Both the position numbers and the translations under genes were made by a program. Shown here piece after piece: positions 6,522 to 14,123 of a stretch of 25,027 bases of DNA; position 1 is the first letter of the stretch; the number at the start of each line of letters is the position of its first letter. The DNA is from a virus: positions 1 through 25,027 of the IMG/VR virus record IMGVR_UViG_3300048107_000066; one strand, written 5' to 3'. The notes under the pieces were generated by a model. It saw nothing but the letters and a program-made list of their open reading frames with translations, was not told where the DNA came from and did no database searches.

Positions 6522-7074
6522 ATATAACACTCAACACCAATTTAATATTACGTTTAGCTCTGTTTGGTACTTGAGTAAAGTATTTAGATTTTTTTAATTC
6601 TAAGGCAGCTTCTTCATAATCGGCATCTTCCACAGCTTCTAAAAACTTCTTAAATTTGGTTAGACCTTTAATACCTAAATTGAAACACATATCACAAAGC
6701 ACTAAACGAATGTTAAAAGGTTCATACTTCCAATGTGGTAGTTCACGATCTAAATCTAGAAATACGTCTGCAATATCATTTTCAAACATGAAATCTATTT
6801 CTGCTACATTTAAGCCTTTGCTCTCTAAATTACGACCTACCCCAATAGTTAAGTTGCCTTCGCTACAATGATAAGGTCTATATTCATAGCCTTCTTCATT
6901 TTTAAGTTTACCCTTTAGCTTTTCTTTCAAAGCTGGAGTAACACCGATATCATCTTTCATTTCTTCTGCCACCTTAAAGACATCAGTAAAATCGGAATAC
7001 TGCACATAAGCATCCAATTCATCATTATCTCTATACTTAACATTTTTCTTTTTCTTTTTAAACAAACCAAACAT
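6520..7074 (-). CDS. Endolysin, T4-lysozyme-like muramidase (GH24)
   Basis: 184 aa. The muramidase core starts near residue 50. The catalytic pattern E-8aa-C-5aa-T is exact: Glu61, Cys70, Thr76, in EEGYEYRPYHCSEGNLTIGVGRNL (60-83 region; TIGVGRN matches TIGxGHx of the family). Cys in place of Asp at the second position is an accepted variant of phage E-D/C-T lysozymes. It cleaves the MurNAc-GlcNAc bond of peptidoglycan at lysis. The N-terminus (MFGLFKKKKK and about 40 charged residues) is not a signal-anchor-release or Sec signal, so it should need the holin for release. It ends the late operon, 3 nt after the GTA-type holin gene. Confidence 0.88.
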   Translation of the reverse strand: MFGLFKKKKKNVKYRDNDELDAYVQYSDFTDVFKVAEEMKDDIGVTPALKEKLKGKLKNEEGYEYRPYHCSEGNLTIGVGRNLESKGLNVAEIDFMFENDIADVFLDLDRELPHWKYEPFNIRLVLCDMCFNLGIKGLTKFKKFLEAVEDADYEEAALELKKSKYFTQVPNRAKRNIKLVLSVI

Positions 7075-7077
7075 AAA

Positions 7078-7461
7078 TTATTTAGCGTGGACATTTTTAG
7101 TTTTTTCAAAGCTACGTAAGCCCGACATTCCGAGCATAGCCATTAAAATAGTGCTAAGTTGTGCAAAGTCAAAGTCAGGTAGTTCTACTTGTATACCTGT
7201 CGCAGTTAAAATAGTTAAAAGTAATGGTTGAATAATAAAGTGATACGCCATTGCTACACCACATGTCCATCCTACAAAGGGTCTCCATGAATTTTGAAAC
7301 CAATTAGTAGACTTAGCATCTTCTTTTAATATTTCTATCTGAGCTAAATTAGCCTGATGAAATAAAGTCTGTAGCTCATGATCTAATTTAGCTTGTAGGT
7401 CTTTGTCTTTTACAAACTTATTAACGATTTTTGATACTGGTGCTATTAATTGATCTATCAT
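7078..7461 (-). CDS. Holin of GTA three-TM family
   Basis: 127 aa. An N-terminal charged helix (1-50) is followed by SWRPFVGWTCGVAMAYHF (58-75) and a hydrophobic stretch to about 86, then a second hydrophobic segment (about 100-114) ending in MLGMSGLRSFEKTK (109-122). The SWRPFVGW and GMxGLRSxEK signatures match the 3-TM holin family first described for gene-transfer-agent release in Alphaproteobacteria. Role: inner-membrane lesion that lets the endolysin reach the wall. It is directly upstream of the endolysin and overlaps the end of a 47-aa gene, completing a lysis cassette. Confidence 0.85.
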   Translation of the reverse strand: MIDQLIAPVSKIVNKFVKDKDLQAKLDHELQTLFHQANLAQIEILKEDAKSTNWFQNSWRPFVGWTCGVAMAYHFIIQPLLLTILTATGIQVELPDFDFAQLSTILMAMLGMSGLRSFEKTKNVHAK

Positions 7462-7601
7462 TCAAACCACTCTCTTTCCATATTTTTTTCAAACAAAGGT
7501 CTATATTGTTCTATAGTTACCATTGCCATACCTGATCTTAGTCTTACTTTGTTAAATTCTTTTAAGGCTTTATCAAGTTGTGCTTCTGTATAAAGAATCA
7601 T
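7458..7601 (-). CDS. Small protein in lysis region (47 aa)
   Basis: 47 aa, from MILYTEAQLDKALKEFNKVR to MEREWFE. Its TGA overlaps the holin ATG (ATGA), and its start overlaps the end of the neighbouring TM protein by 4 nt. Amphipathic, helical, no TM segment or lipobox. No clear ribosome site, so it may depend on coupling to the upstream gene. Not recognised; the tight overlaps on both sides support it being real. Confidence 0.5.
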   Translation of the reverse strand: MILYTEAQLDKALKEFNKVRLRSGMAMVTIEQYRPLFEKNMEREWFE

Positions 7602-7813
7602 ACAAAACTTTTAATTACTAAAGACATTAACAAAGTCAGAATAATACCAGCAAACCACCACAACCTTTGATTGTTAGTGCTAATCATACTTTCTATAGAG
7701 TCCAACCTACGATAGTTTTCTTGCCATCGTTGTTGACACACTTGTTCGTGTGTATCTAAAGCGTTGGCTACAGAATTAACTGTTGTCCTCTGTGCTACTT
7801 TCTTCTTCGTCAT
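7598..7813 (-). CDS. Small C-terminally anchored membrane protein, XhlA/holin-accessory-like
   Basis: 71 aa from ATG 7813, chosen because GGAAG lies 7 nt upstream; an ATG at 7840 would add 9 residues and a longer overlap with the upstream gene. An amphipathic helical stretch (RRLDSIESMISTNNQR, 35-50) leads into one C-terminal TM span (LWWFAGIILTLLMSLVI, 51-67). This topology resembles XhlA-type lysis accessory proteins. It lies in the lysis region, so a role as a second holin or holin modulator is likely, but sequence alone does not settle it. Confidence 0.6.
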   Translation of the reverse strand: MTKKKVAQRTTVNSVANALDTHEQVCQQRWQENYRRLDSIESMISTNNQRLWWFAGIILTLLMSLVIKSFV

Positions 7814-8042
7814 CTGCGACTTCCATAGTAGATGCTTCAAATGCTTTTATCATAATGTTTTTGTAATCATTAGTAATTACATAATCATCGTAAGCTTCTT
7901 GCAATCTTGCTAATTTTTTACCAGATGCATTTAATTTCATAGCAATATCTTTTTGCATATCAGATAAATCTTCTGCTCGATATTCTACTTCGTTAAAAGT
8001 TATTATTACTGGTTCTTTATTTTCTATTATTTCTTCTGTCAT
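7776..8042 (-). CDS. Hypothetical late protein (88 aa)
   Basis: 88 aa, acidic. ATG is preceded by AAAAGGAGTAAATA. Begins MTEEIIENKEPVIITFNEVE, with a helical middle (SDMQKDIAMKLNASGKKLARLQEAYDDY shape, about 27-54) and an acidic Glu/Asp/Ser C-terminus, probably disordered. Its last 38 nt encode the start of the downstream membrane protein in another frame. A similar opening ('PVIxFNxxEYxxEDLS') is something I associate with small proteins near tail-fibre genes in marine phages, but I cannot name a family. Confidence 0.6.
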   Translation of the reverse strand: MTEEIIENKEPVIITFNEVEYRAEDLSDMQKDIAMKLNASGKKLARLQEAYDDYVITNDYKNIMIKAFEASTMEVADDEEESSTEDNS

Positions 8043-8078
8043 TATTTACTCCTTTTATTGGTTAAAAAAATATTATAA

Positions 8079-8198
8079 CTATTCTTTGAACCAATTTAAA
8101 AGGTTTTGTTTGATTTCATTATATCTTATTGGGTCAGACACTTTTAAATACACTGCTATAAAAAATATAACAAAACCTAAAATCAAAAAATAATCCAT
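8079..8198 (-). CDS. Small N-terminal membrane protein (39 aa)
   Basis: 39 aa. The first 19 residues (MDYFLILGFVIFFIAVYLK) form one TM helix; the rest is a short charged tail ending LLNWFKE. The ATG overlaps the preceding stop as TAATG, with GGTGA 5 nt upstream. Single-span proteins next to holin genes often modulate lysis, but nothing in the sequence proves it. Confidence 0.5.
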   Translation of the reverse strand: MDYFLILGFVIFFIAVYLKVSDPIRYNEIKQNLLNWFKE

Positions 8199-8512
8199 TA
8201 TTCACCAATCGTTTTAGTTTCAGAAGTAGGGTTTTTTTGATCTTCTATCTGAGCAGCTAAACTAGCTTCTAAGTCAGCTACTGCTTCTTCACCCATAGCA
8301 GCTATAACCCATGCTTGTACTTCTTCAGTGGTTACTTTATCAAAGTCAATAAAGCTACCAAGCTCGTCAGTATTTAAAGTTTGTGTACCATAACTAGAAG
8401 CTGAATAATCTTCACCTTCAGTTTTAGACACACGCCAGTGTACATTGTAGATCACATTGCTATGATCTTCTTTTGTAGGGTACACATCTACAGTTTTTAC
8501 ATCCCATTCCAT
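8198..8512 (-). CDS. Conserved phage protein next to tail fibre (104 aa)
   Basis: 104 aa, with the late ribosome site GAGGT (8524-8520) 7 nt before ATG, inside the last codons of the fibre gene. The shape M-x-W-x-V ... NVIYNVHWRVSKTEGE ... LTTEEVQAWVxxxMGEE ... LEASLAAQI is one I recall from small proteins downstream of tail-fibre genes in marine phages (DUF7936-like). Expected to be a structural or fibre-associated factor. Family assignment from memory is tentative; the gene itself is secure. Confidence 0.7.
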   Translation of the reverse strand: MEWDVKTVDVYPTKEDHSNVIYNVHWRVSKTEGEDYSASSYGTQTLNTDELGSFIDFDKVTTEEVQAWVIAAMGEEAVADLEASLAAQIEDQKNPTSETKTIGE

Positions 8513-8513
8513 T

Positions 8514-11500
8514 TTATTTACCTCTTAAGTTATTTATTTGTGTTTGTAAATCTTCTATTAATTCTTGTTGTTCTTGGATTGCTTTAGTTAATACTGCTGT
8601 TAATTGACCATACGCCACACCTTTAGAACCATCCTCACCATTAACAATTTCAGGAATGTCTAATTCTAATTCTTGTGCAACAAAACCAATTTGTTGCTCA
8701 TCATCAGGTTTCATTTTATAAGTTCTAGGTTTTAATTTTTTAACAGTGTCTAAACCATAATTAATATCAACAATATCTTTTTTATAAGCCACATCAGAAG
8801 CATCTACCCATGCACCTGCTGCTGATAATTGTGCTTGATTAGAGCCACTTGTAAAATATAAAATCATACTAGCAGAATCATTACCATACATCAGTCTATA
8901 TTCGCCACTACTTGTACCTCTAGCTATTGCAATACCCTCTCTTGATACAGCTACTTTTTCACCTGCATTTGGTTTAGAAGTTCTATCAACTAACAGCGTT
9001 CCAGAAGAATCAATTCGCATTCTTTCAGAGCCATTGTTAAAAAATTGCATACTGCCACTTTCAAAATTTCGTATTCTAAAATCGCCATTATCATCAGCAG
9101 CTAACTCAGTTCCATCCGAAGCTGTAGTGCCTACACCTGCTCCAGTCAATTGCAATATTGCTGTACTTGAACCATTATGAATGTGCATCCTTGTAGTGCT
9201 AGATGCACTTGCTGGAGTTGTGCCAATTCCAACATTTCCAGAAGAATCAATTCGCATTCTTTCTGAATTGTTAGTTGAGAAACTAACCTTTGAACTACCA
9301 TCACCATCAGAACCAAAGTATGCCATTTGACGATTAGTACCATCTAATACTGCTTCTATTGCTAAAAAACCACTTCTACTTGTGCCACTTGTCCAATCTT
9401 CACCCTTACCAGCTCTTAATGTACTAGCAGCAACTTGACCACTTGAACCTGCTAATTGTAATTCAACAGCAACAGTATCGTTTGTGCCACCTTGAACAGT
9501 GTTAGCAAATATTGCAGAAGTTAAATCACCATCACTACTACCAGTAACTTCTAACTTAGCGTTTGGCGATGAAGTTCCAATTCCAACATTTCCAGAAGAA
9601 TCAATTCTTAGAGCTTCTGAGTCGGCACTGCCACCGCCACCACCAACATGAATAACAAAAGAACCACTTCCTGCGGTAGCACCATAAGACCTTAATTTAA
9701 AAAAGTTTGAAGCATACTCTAAAACTCCTCTATTAGTTTGATGTGCAACTATGCCTCCAGCTACTTTAACCGCACTATTAAAGTCTGCTTCTCCTGCTTG
9801 AGACATATCAAGAGTAAGGGCAGTTATTTGTGAACCACCATCGTTTCCATAAAACTTTATATCCCCGTCAGATATATCTGACTGCAAATAGAGATGATTC
9901 CCGCTTTTAAAGATACCTCCGAATGACACGCCACCATCTCTAAATTTAATATCCCCACCATCGGCATCTAAAATAATATCTCCACCAACATCAAGTGTTA
10001 AATCACCAGAAGGTGTAGTTATATTACTTGTATAAGCTGCACCTGAAAGGTGAAGGTCTTTGAATCGGTTAGATGAACCACCAATATCAATGGCATTATC
10101 TTTTGTTGAACCTGTAGAAGTAGCGGGATGTATTAGACCATTACCTATAAGCAAGTGTGCATCTGTGCCTACGGGAGAACCAATAACCATATAGCCAGAA
10201 TTAGTCCCAATACTACCGACTGTTGTGTTATCTTTTAAAAAAACTGCTATGTCACCATCAGATGTTTTTCTGTTTAAAACTAATGGTCTATTACCATCAG
10301 CAACAAAAGAAGCATCACCTGATGCGTTCAAACGAATACCAACAGTAGAATTATCTAAAGCAGTTTTAGCTACTAATATATTTCCTGAACTATCTATTCT
10401 GGCTCGTTCTGTACTGCTTGTGCCGAAAGCTAAAGTGCCTGTGCTTGGAGTAATAAGAGTGACTGCTGAAGCTGTTTGTATATTTAAATCTGCATCTACA
10501 TTATTTGAAAAAAGAGCAAGACCGCCATCTGCTCCTACAACGTGCAAAGGTCTTGATGGCGTTGTACCAATTCCAACTCTATCATTACCACCATCAACAA
10601 ATAACATATTTGCATTATTATTAGATTCGACTCGGAAATCTGCATCAACACCACCATCGTTAATAATAATTCCACTATTACTTACTTCCAATCTTTCAGC
10701 ATTACCAGTTACTACTCGCCATAAATCGTCACCATGAAAACCAAAGAAAGTATCACCATCTCCTACATGATTGACATTTGCAGTAATATTTACATCTACA
10801 CCACTTACAGACAAATTGCCACCAACAGTTACATTAGAATTAAATGTTGCTTCTCCTGCTTCAGACATATCTAAAGTAAGAGCAGTAATCGTAGAACCGC
10901 CATCAATGCCTTTGAAAACAATATCTTTGTCATCTATTCTGGACATGATTGAAAAGTTACTACTTGAGTTACCTAAAGAACCAATAAAGTCACTTCCATC
11001 ACGAAACTGCCAACCACCACCATCAGCATTGAAAACAATACCCCCTACTGCATCAATGGTAAAATCACCCGACCCACTTTCAGTTAAAGTTGTTGCATTA
11101 CTGCCATCACCTGTAATTGATACAGCACCATTTACCTGTAATGCACTTGATGGTGAAGTTGTACCTATTCCAACTCGACCTGATGAATCAATGGTCATAC
11201 GAGTTGAGCCTGTTCGTGTTGTAGTATTTGCTGCGGTATAAAAGTTTATTGAAGTAGCAGCATTGTATGGAGAGGAAGCACCACCTAAATCTATTCTATT
11301 TTCTGATGAGTTTGAAAAGTATTGTAATATCTGGAAACCTTCTGTCTCTGTTCCAGAGTCGTATTGACGTGCTAAGAAGTGTCCTTCTTTATTAGTATCA
11401 TCAGTATTATTATTAGCAGTTAATAAAGCATCAGCAGTAACTGTGCCTGTAACGTCTATACCTGTGCTGGTGGTGCGAGTCTTTTCACTATCATTAAAAT

Positions 11501-13682
11501 AAGTTATAAAAGTGTCACCATCAACACCTTGTGCATAGTTACCACCATTTACAGATTGAAGGCGTAAATTGTTTGCTTGTACATATAAATTACCACTACC
11601 TGTTTCTTTAATAAATGTGTGATTATTACTACCATCGTGATAAATTTCTAAATCATTACCAGTACCAAAGATGGCTTTTGAGTTATCAGCAAAATTTAAA
11701 TCACTTGTTAAAGTAGAAGTTATATTACCTTCTAAATTAGATACTAAAGTACCGACTGCATAACCAGTGCCAGAAGTATTAACTGTCGTGGTTGGTTCTG
11801 CTTGTAAATCTTTAAATAATTTAAACTTACCTGAATCGTTAGCATCTCTAAATAAACCTGCATATAAATCTTGTGAACCTGACGTATCGTATAAACCATA
11901 AAAACCTATATCTACAGAATCAGCACCAGAATTACTATTAGCTAGTTTTATTAAAGGGTCTTCAACAGATAGTGTCGAAGTGTTGACAGTTGTCGTTGTG
12001 CCATTGACAGTTAAATTACCAGCTATAGTGACATCATCAGGTAAACCGACAGTAACACTTGCTGTTTCACTACCAGAACCAGATACTTCTATTTCATTCG
12101 TTGTTCCTGCAATTGTTGCTACATAATTACCACTAGATTGCGTACCTAATACAACTGCATTGTTTGCAAGTTGATCGGTAGTAATTGCATCATCAGCAAT
12201 ATCAAGAGTTATCGCTGCACTTTCTGCACCACTATTAGCAACTGTTATTCTTGAATTACCAGCATCAGCTATTGTTGCTACATAATTACCAGTTGTGTCT
12301 GTGCCTAAAGCTACACTATTAGCTTGTATTGTTGTAGATATGGTAATTCCAGCAGTGCCATCAAAGTTTGCTGTACCGACAACATCGCCTGATAAAGCAA
12401 TAGCTCTGGCAGTAGCTAAAGCAGTTGCTGTTGAAGCATTACCAACTAATGCAGATGTAACTTGATTGAATTGAACATTATCACCAGTGCCGACTGCTTG
12501 ACCAATAGCAAAAGTAACACCATTCCCTGATGCAGAAGAACTAACACCAGTACCACCTAATAATGATAAGGTTTCTGAATCTAAGTCTATGGCTATGGTA
12601 TTTGAACCATCTGTAATGTCTAAATCTTGAACAGTAACTTGAGCATCAACATAAGTTTTTATAGCTTTTGCTGAAGCAAGAGTATCATCTGAACCTGATA
12701 CGCTTGATAGATCGGTATCTAAAACACCTGATTTTAAATTGTCTACCTCTAAATTTGTTAAAGTATTGTTATCAAGATCAATACTTTTGTTTGTCAAAGT
12801 TTGTGAACCAGTCAGTGTTGCAACTGTAGAATCTATTGCAAAAGTAAAACTATTACCAGAAGCTATTGAAGTTAGACCAGTACCACCTAACAAAGACAGT
12901 GCTTCTGAATCAAGATCAATGCTAATACTGGTTGTGCCATCTGTCGCATCTAAATCTTGTGCAGTTACTTGGGCATCAACATAAGTTTTTATAGCTTTTG
13001 CAGATGCTAAAGTATCGTCACTGCCAGATACTGAACTTAAATCTGTATCTAAGACACCTGATTTTAAATTGTCTACTTCAACATTACTAAGTGTATTGTT
13101 GTCTATGTCTAAAGTTTTATTGGTTAAAGTTTGACCACCAGTCAAAGTAGCTACAGTAGTATCAATTGCAAAAGTAACATTGTTACCTGATGCACTAGAT
13201 GTTAAACCAGTGCCACCCAACAACCCTAAAGATTCAGAATCTAAATCTATAGATATTGAACTGCTGCCATCTGAAATATCTAGGTCTTGTGCAGTTACTT
13301 GTGAATCAACATACGCCTTGATGGATTGTTGAGTAGCTAATGCTGTAGCAGAATCCGATGCTAAATTATCTTCATCTAAAATTGTTGTTACTGTTGAACC
13401 TGAACTGAAACTTAACGATGAAATGCCATTAACAGTACCACCATTTATATCTACTGTATTATCTGCTGTGACAGATATCGGTAAAGTAATCCATGCGTTA
13501 TCAGCACTATTTCTAATTTTTAAAACATTACTTGAAGTATCTACCCACCATTCATAAGCAAAGGTTGTAGCTGGTTGTGAACTGCCACTATTGTTAGTAG
13601 CAATAGCACTTAGTGCATTGTTTAAATCGGCACGAAAATCTGCACCTGATTGATTCGCTAAATTATAATCGTGTTGTGCCAT
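8514..13682 (-). CDS. Tail fibre/spike with C-terminal S74 intramolecular chaperone
   Basis: 1722 aa, the largest gene. The N-terminus (MAQHDYNLANQSGADFRADLN, Trp-rich 44-65) is a virion-attachment type common in marine phages. Residues 120-393 contain 110-residue tandem repeats, then low-complexity Ser/Thr/Gly/Asn-rich beta-helix-like sequence with many RIDSSGNVGIGTTP-type modules (the 'IDSSGxxGIGTxxP' unit appears repeatedly between about 830 and 1560). The C-terminus is a Peptidase S74 chaperone: Ser1629-Asp1630 and Lys1634 in SDVAYKKDI, then LKPRTYK, IGFVAQEL and a terminal coiled coil (about 1699-1720). S74 domains fold the trimer and cut themselves off at the Ser. Role: host receptor binding. 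It is preceded by AGGAATTTATT. Confidence 0.88.
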   Translation of the reverse strand: MAQHDYNLANQSGADFRADLNNALSAIATNNSGSSQPATTFAYEWWVDTSSNVLKIRNSADNAWITLPISVTADNTVDINGGTVNGISSLSFSSGSTVTTILDEDNLASDSATALATQQSIKAYVDSQVTAQDLDISDGSSSISIDLDSESLGLLGGTGLTSSASGNNVTFAIDTTVATLTGGQTLTNKTLDIDNNTLSNVEVDNLKSGVLDTDLSSVSGSDDTLASAKAIKTYVDAQVTAQDLDATDGTTSISIDLDSEALSLLGGTGLTSIASGNSFTFAIDSTVATLTGSQTLTNKSIDLDNNTLTNLEVDNLKSGVLDTDLSSVSGSDDTLASAKAIKTYVDAQVTVQDLDITDGSNTIAIDLDSETLSLLGGTGVSSSASGNGVTFAIGQAVGTGDNVQFNQVTSALVGNASTATALATARAIALSGDVVGTANFDGTAGITISTTIQANSVALGTDTTGNYVATIADAGNSRITVANSGAESAAITLDIADDAITTDQLANNAVVLGTQSSGNYVATIAGTTNEIEVSGSGSETASVTVGLPDDVTIAGNLTVNGTTTTVNTSTLSVEDPLIKLANSNSGADSVDIGFYGLYDTSGSQDLYAGLFRDANDSGKFKLFKDLQAEPTTTVNTSGTGYAVGTLVSNLEGNITSTLTSDLNFADNSKAIFGTGNDLEIYHDGSNNHTFIKETGSGNLYVQANNLRLQSVNGGNYAQGVDGDTFITYFNDSEKTRTTSTGIDVTGTVTADALLTANNNTDDTNKEGHFLARQYDSGTETEGFQILQYFSNSSENRIDLGGASSPYNAATSINFYTAANTTTRTGSTRMTIDSSGRVGIGTTSPSSALQVNGAVSITGDGSNATTLTESGSGDFTIDAVGGIVFNADGGGWQFRDGSDFIGSLGNSSSNFSIMSRIDDKDIVFKGIDGGSTITALTLDMSEAGEATFNSNVTVGGNLSVSGVDVNITANVNHVGDGDTFFGFHGDDLWRVVTGNAERLEVSNSGIIINDGGVDADFRVESNNNANMLFVDGGNDRVGIGTTPSRPLHVVGADGGLALFSNNVDADLNIQTASAVTLITPSTGTLAFGTSSTERARIDSSGNILVAKTALDNSTVGIRLNASGDASFVADGNRPLVLNRKTSDGDIAVFLKDNTTVGSIGTNSGYMVIGSPVGTDAHLLIGNGLIHPATSTGSTKDNAIDIGGSSNRFKDLHLSGAAYTSNITTPSGDLTLDVGGDIILDADGGDIKFRDGGVSFGGIFKSGNHLYLQSDISDGDIKFYGNDGGSQITALTLDMSQAGEADFNSAVKVAGGIVAHQTNRGVLEYASNFFKLRSYGATAGSGSFVIHVGGGGGSADSEALRIDSSGNVGIGTSSPNAKLEVTGSSDGDLTSAIFANTVQGGTNDTVAVELQLAGSSGQVAASTLRAGKGEDWTSGTSRSGFLAIEAVLDGTNRQMAYFGSDGDGSSKVSFSTNNSERMRIDSSGNVGIGTTPASASSTTRMHIHNGSSTAILQLTGAGVGTTASDGTELAADDNGDFRIRNFESGSMQFFNNGSERMRIDSSGTLLVDRTSKPNAGEKVAVSREGIAIARGTSSGEYRLMYGNDSASMILYFTSGSNQAQLSAAGAWVDASDVAYKKDIVDINYGLDTVKKLKPRTYKMKPDDEQQIGFVAQELELDIPEIVNGEDGSKGVAYGQLTAVLTKAIQEQQELIEDLQTQINNLRGK
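9223..9607 (-). repeat. Exact 31-bp direct repeat in fibre gene
   Basis: Positions 9223-9253 and 9577-9607 are identical, encoding the RIDSSGNVGIGT module. A third, shorter match (GAAGAATCAATTCGCATTC) lies near 9004-9022. Such repeats could drive deletion or exchange of fibre modules. Confidence 0.75.
12504..13325 (-). repeat. 330-bp tandem repeats within the fibre gene
   Basis: Two complete units (13325-12996 and 12995-12666) and a partial third (12665 to about 12504) have an exact 110-codon period. Each holds IKxYVDxQVTxQDLD, SISIDLDSE, LLGGTG, TLTNKxxDxDNNTL, LKSGVLDTDLSSVSGSDDTLASAKA. Units 2 and 3 share long stretches with codon-level differences, so the repeat is recent but not identical. 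Confidence 0.85.
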
Positions 13683-13725
13683 AATAAATTCCTATTATAT
13701 AATTTTTATTGTTTTATCTCATTAA

Positions 13726-14121
13726 CTATTCTGGTTCTTTTGGAAAAATAACTTCATCTACTGACTCAATATCTGTGTAGGCAGTTGGTAAATCTCTTAA
13801 TGCTTGTCGGTAAGTTTGCCATTCTATTTTTTTAGCTTCTGTCAAAGGGTTATCAACTACTTGTGTCCAATCAGTTGAATCCAACATAGCACCACGATAA
13901 TTTCTTAAATCTATTTGTGCTTGTTTTTTATTTTGTTCTACAAGTAACTCTGAACTTTTTTCTTCTACAATACCATTCACAACTGTATAAAAATCAGTAG
14001 AATAGTTGCCTTCTATGTAATCTTCACCTGCTTGTACATTGTTAGTTACATCTTCTGCACCATAAACATTTCTTATAATTACACCAGTTTTTTTGTTATA
14101 AATTGTTATTGTTTTAAACAT
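13726..14121 (-). CDS. Phage tail assembly chaperone (Phage_tail_APC-like)
   Basis: 131 aa. The C-terminal half has the family signature: RNYRGAMLDSTDWTQVVDNPLT (73-94; DWTQ at 84-87), WQTYRQALRDLP (101-112) and a final IFPKEP (125-130). These match the Phage_tail_APC / fibre-linked chaperone pattern 'R..lL..sDWtq..d..l......W..YRqaLRDlP...... WP..P'. The N-terminal half (1-55) is strand-rich. It sits between the tail-tip gene and the fibre gene, consistent with fibre or tip assembly. The ribosome site is weak (AAAGATAAAG), and the upstream gene ends 2 nt before. Confidence 0.78.
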   Translation of the reverse strand: MFKTITIYNKKTGVIIRNVYGAEDVTNNVQAGEDYIEGNYSTDFYTVVNGIVEEKSSELLVEQNKKQAQIDLRNYRGAMLDSTDWTQVVDNPLTEAKKIEWQTYRQALRDLPTAYTDIESVDEVIFPKEPE

Positions 14122-14123
14122 CT

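Noticed and set aside
10225-11241. Long plus-strand open frames (170 and 156 aa) opposite the fibre gene
   Set aside because: They lie antisense to the securely coding 1722-aa fibre frame, have no ribosome site, and show the low-complexity Ser/Pro/Leu composition of a mirror of Ser/Thr/Gly-rich sequence.
13683-13725. TATAAT in the gap upstream of the fibre gene as a separate promoter
   Set aside because: There is no acceptable -35 at 16-19 nt and such boxes are expected by chance in DNA this AT-rich.
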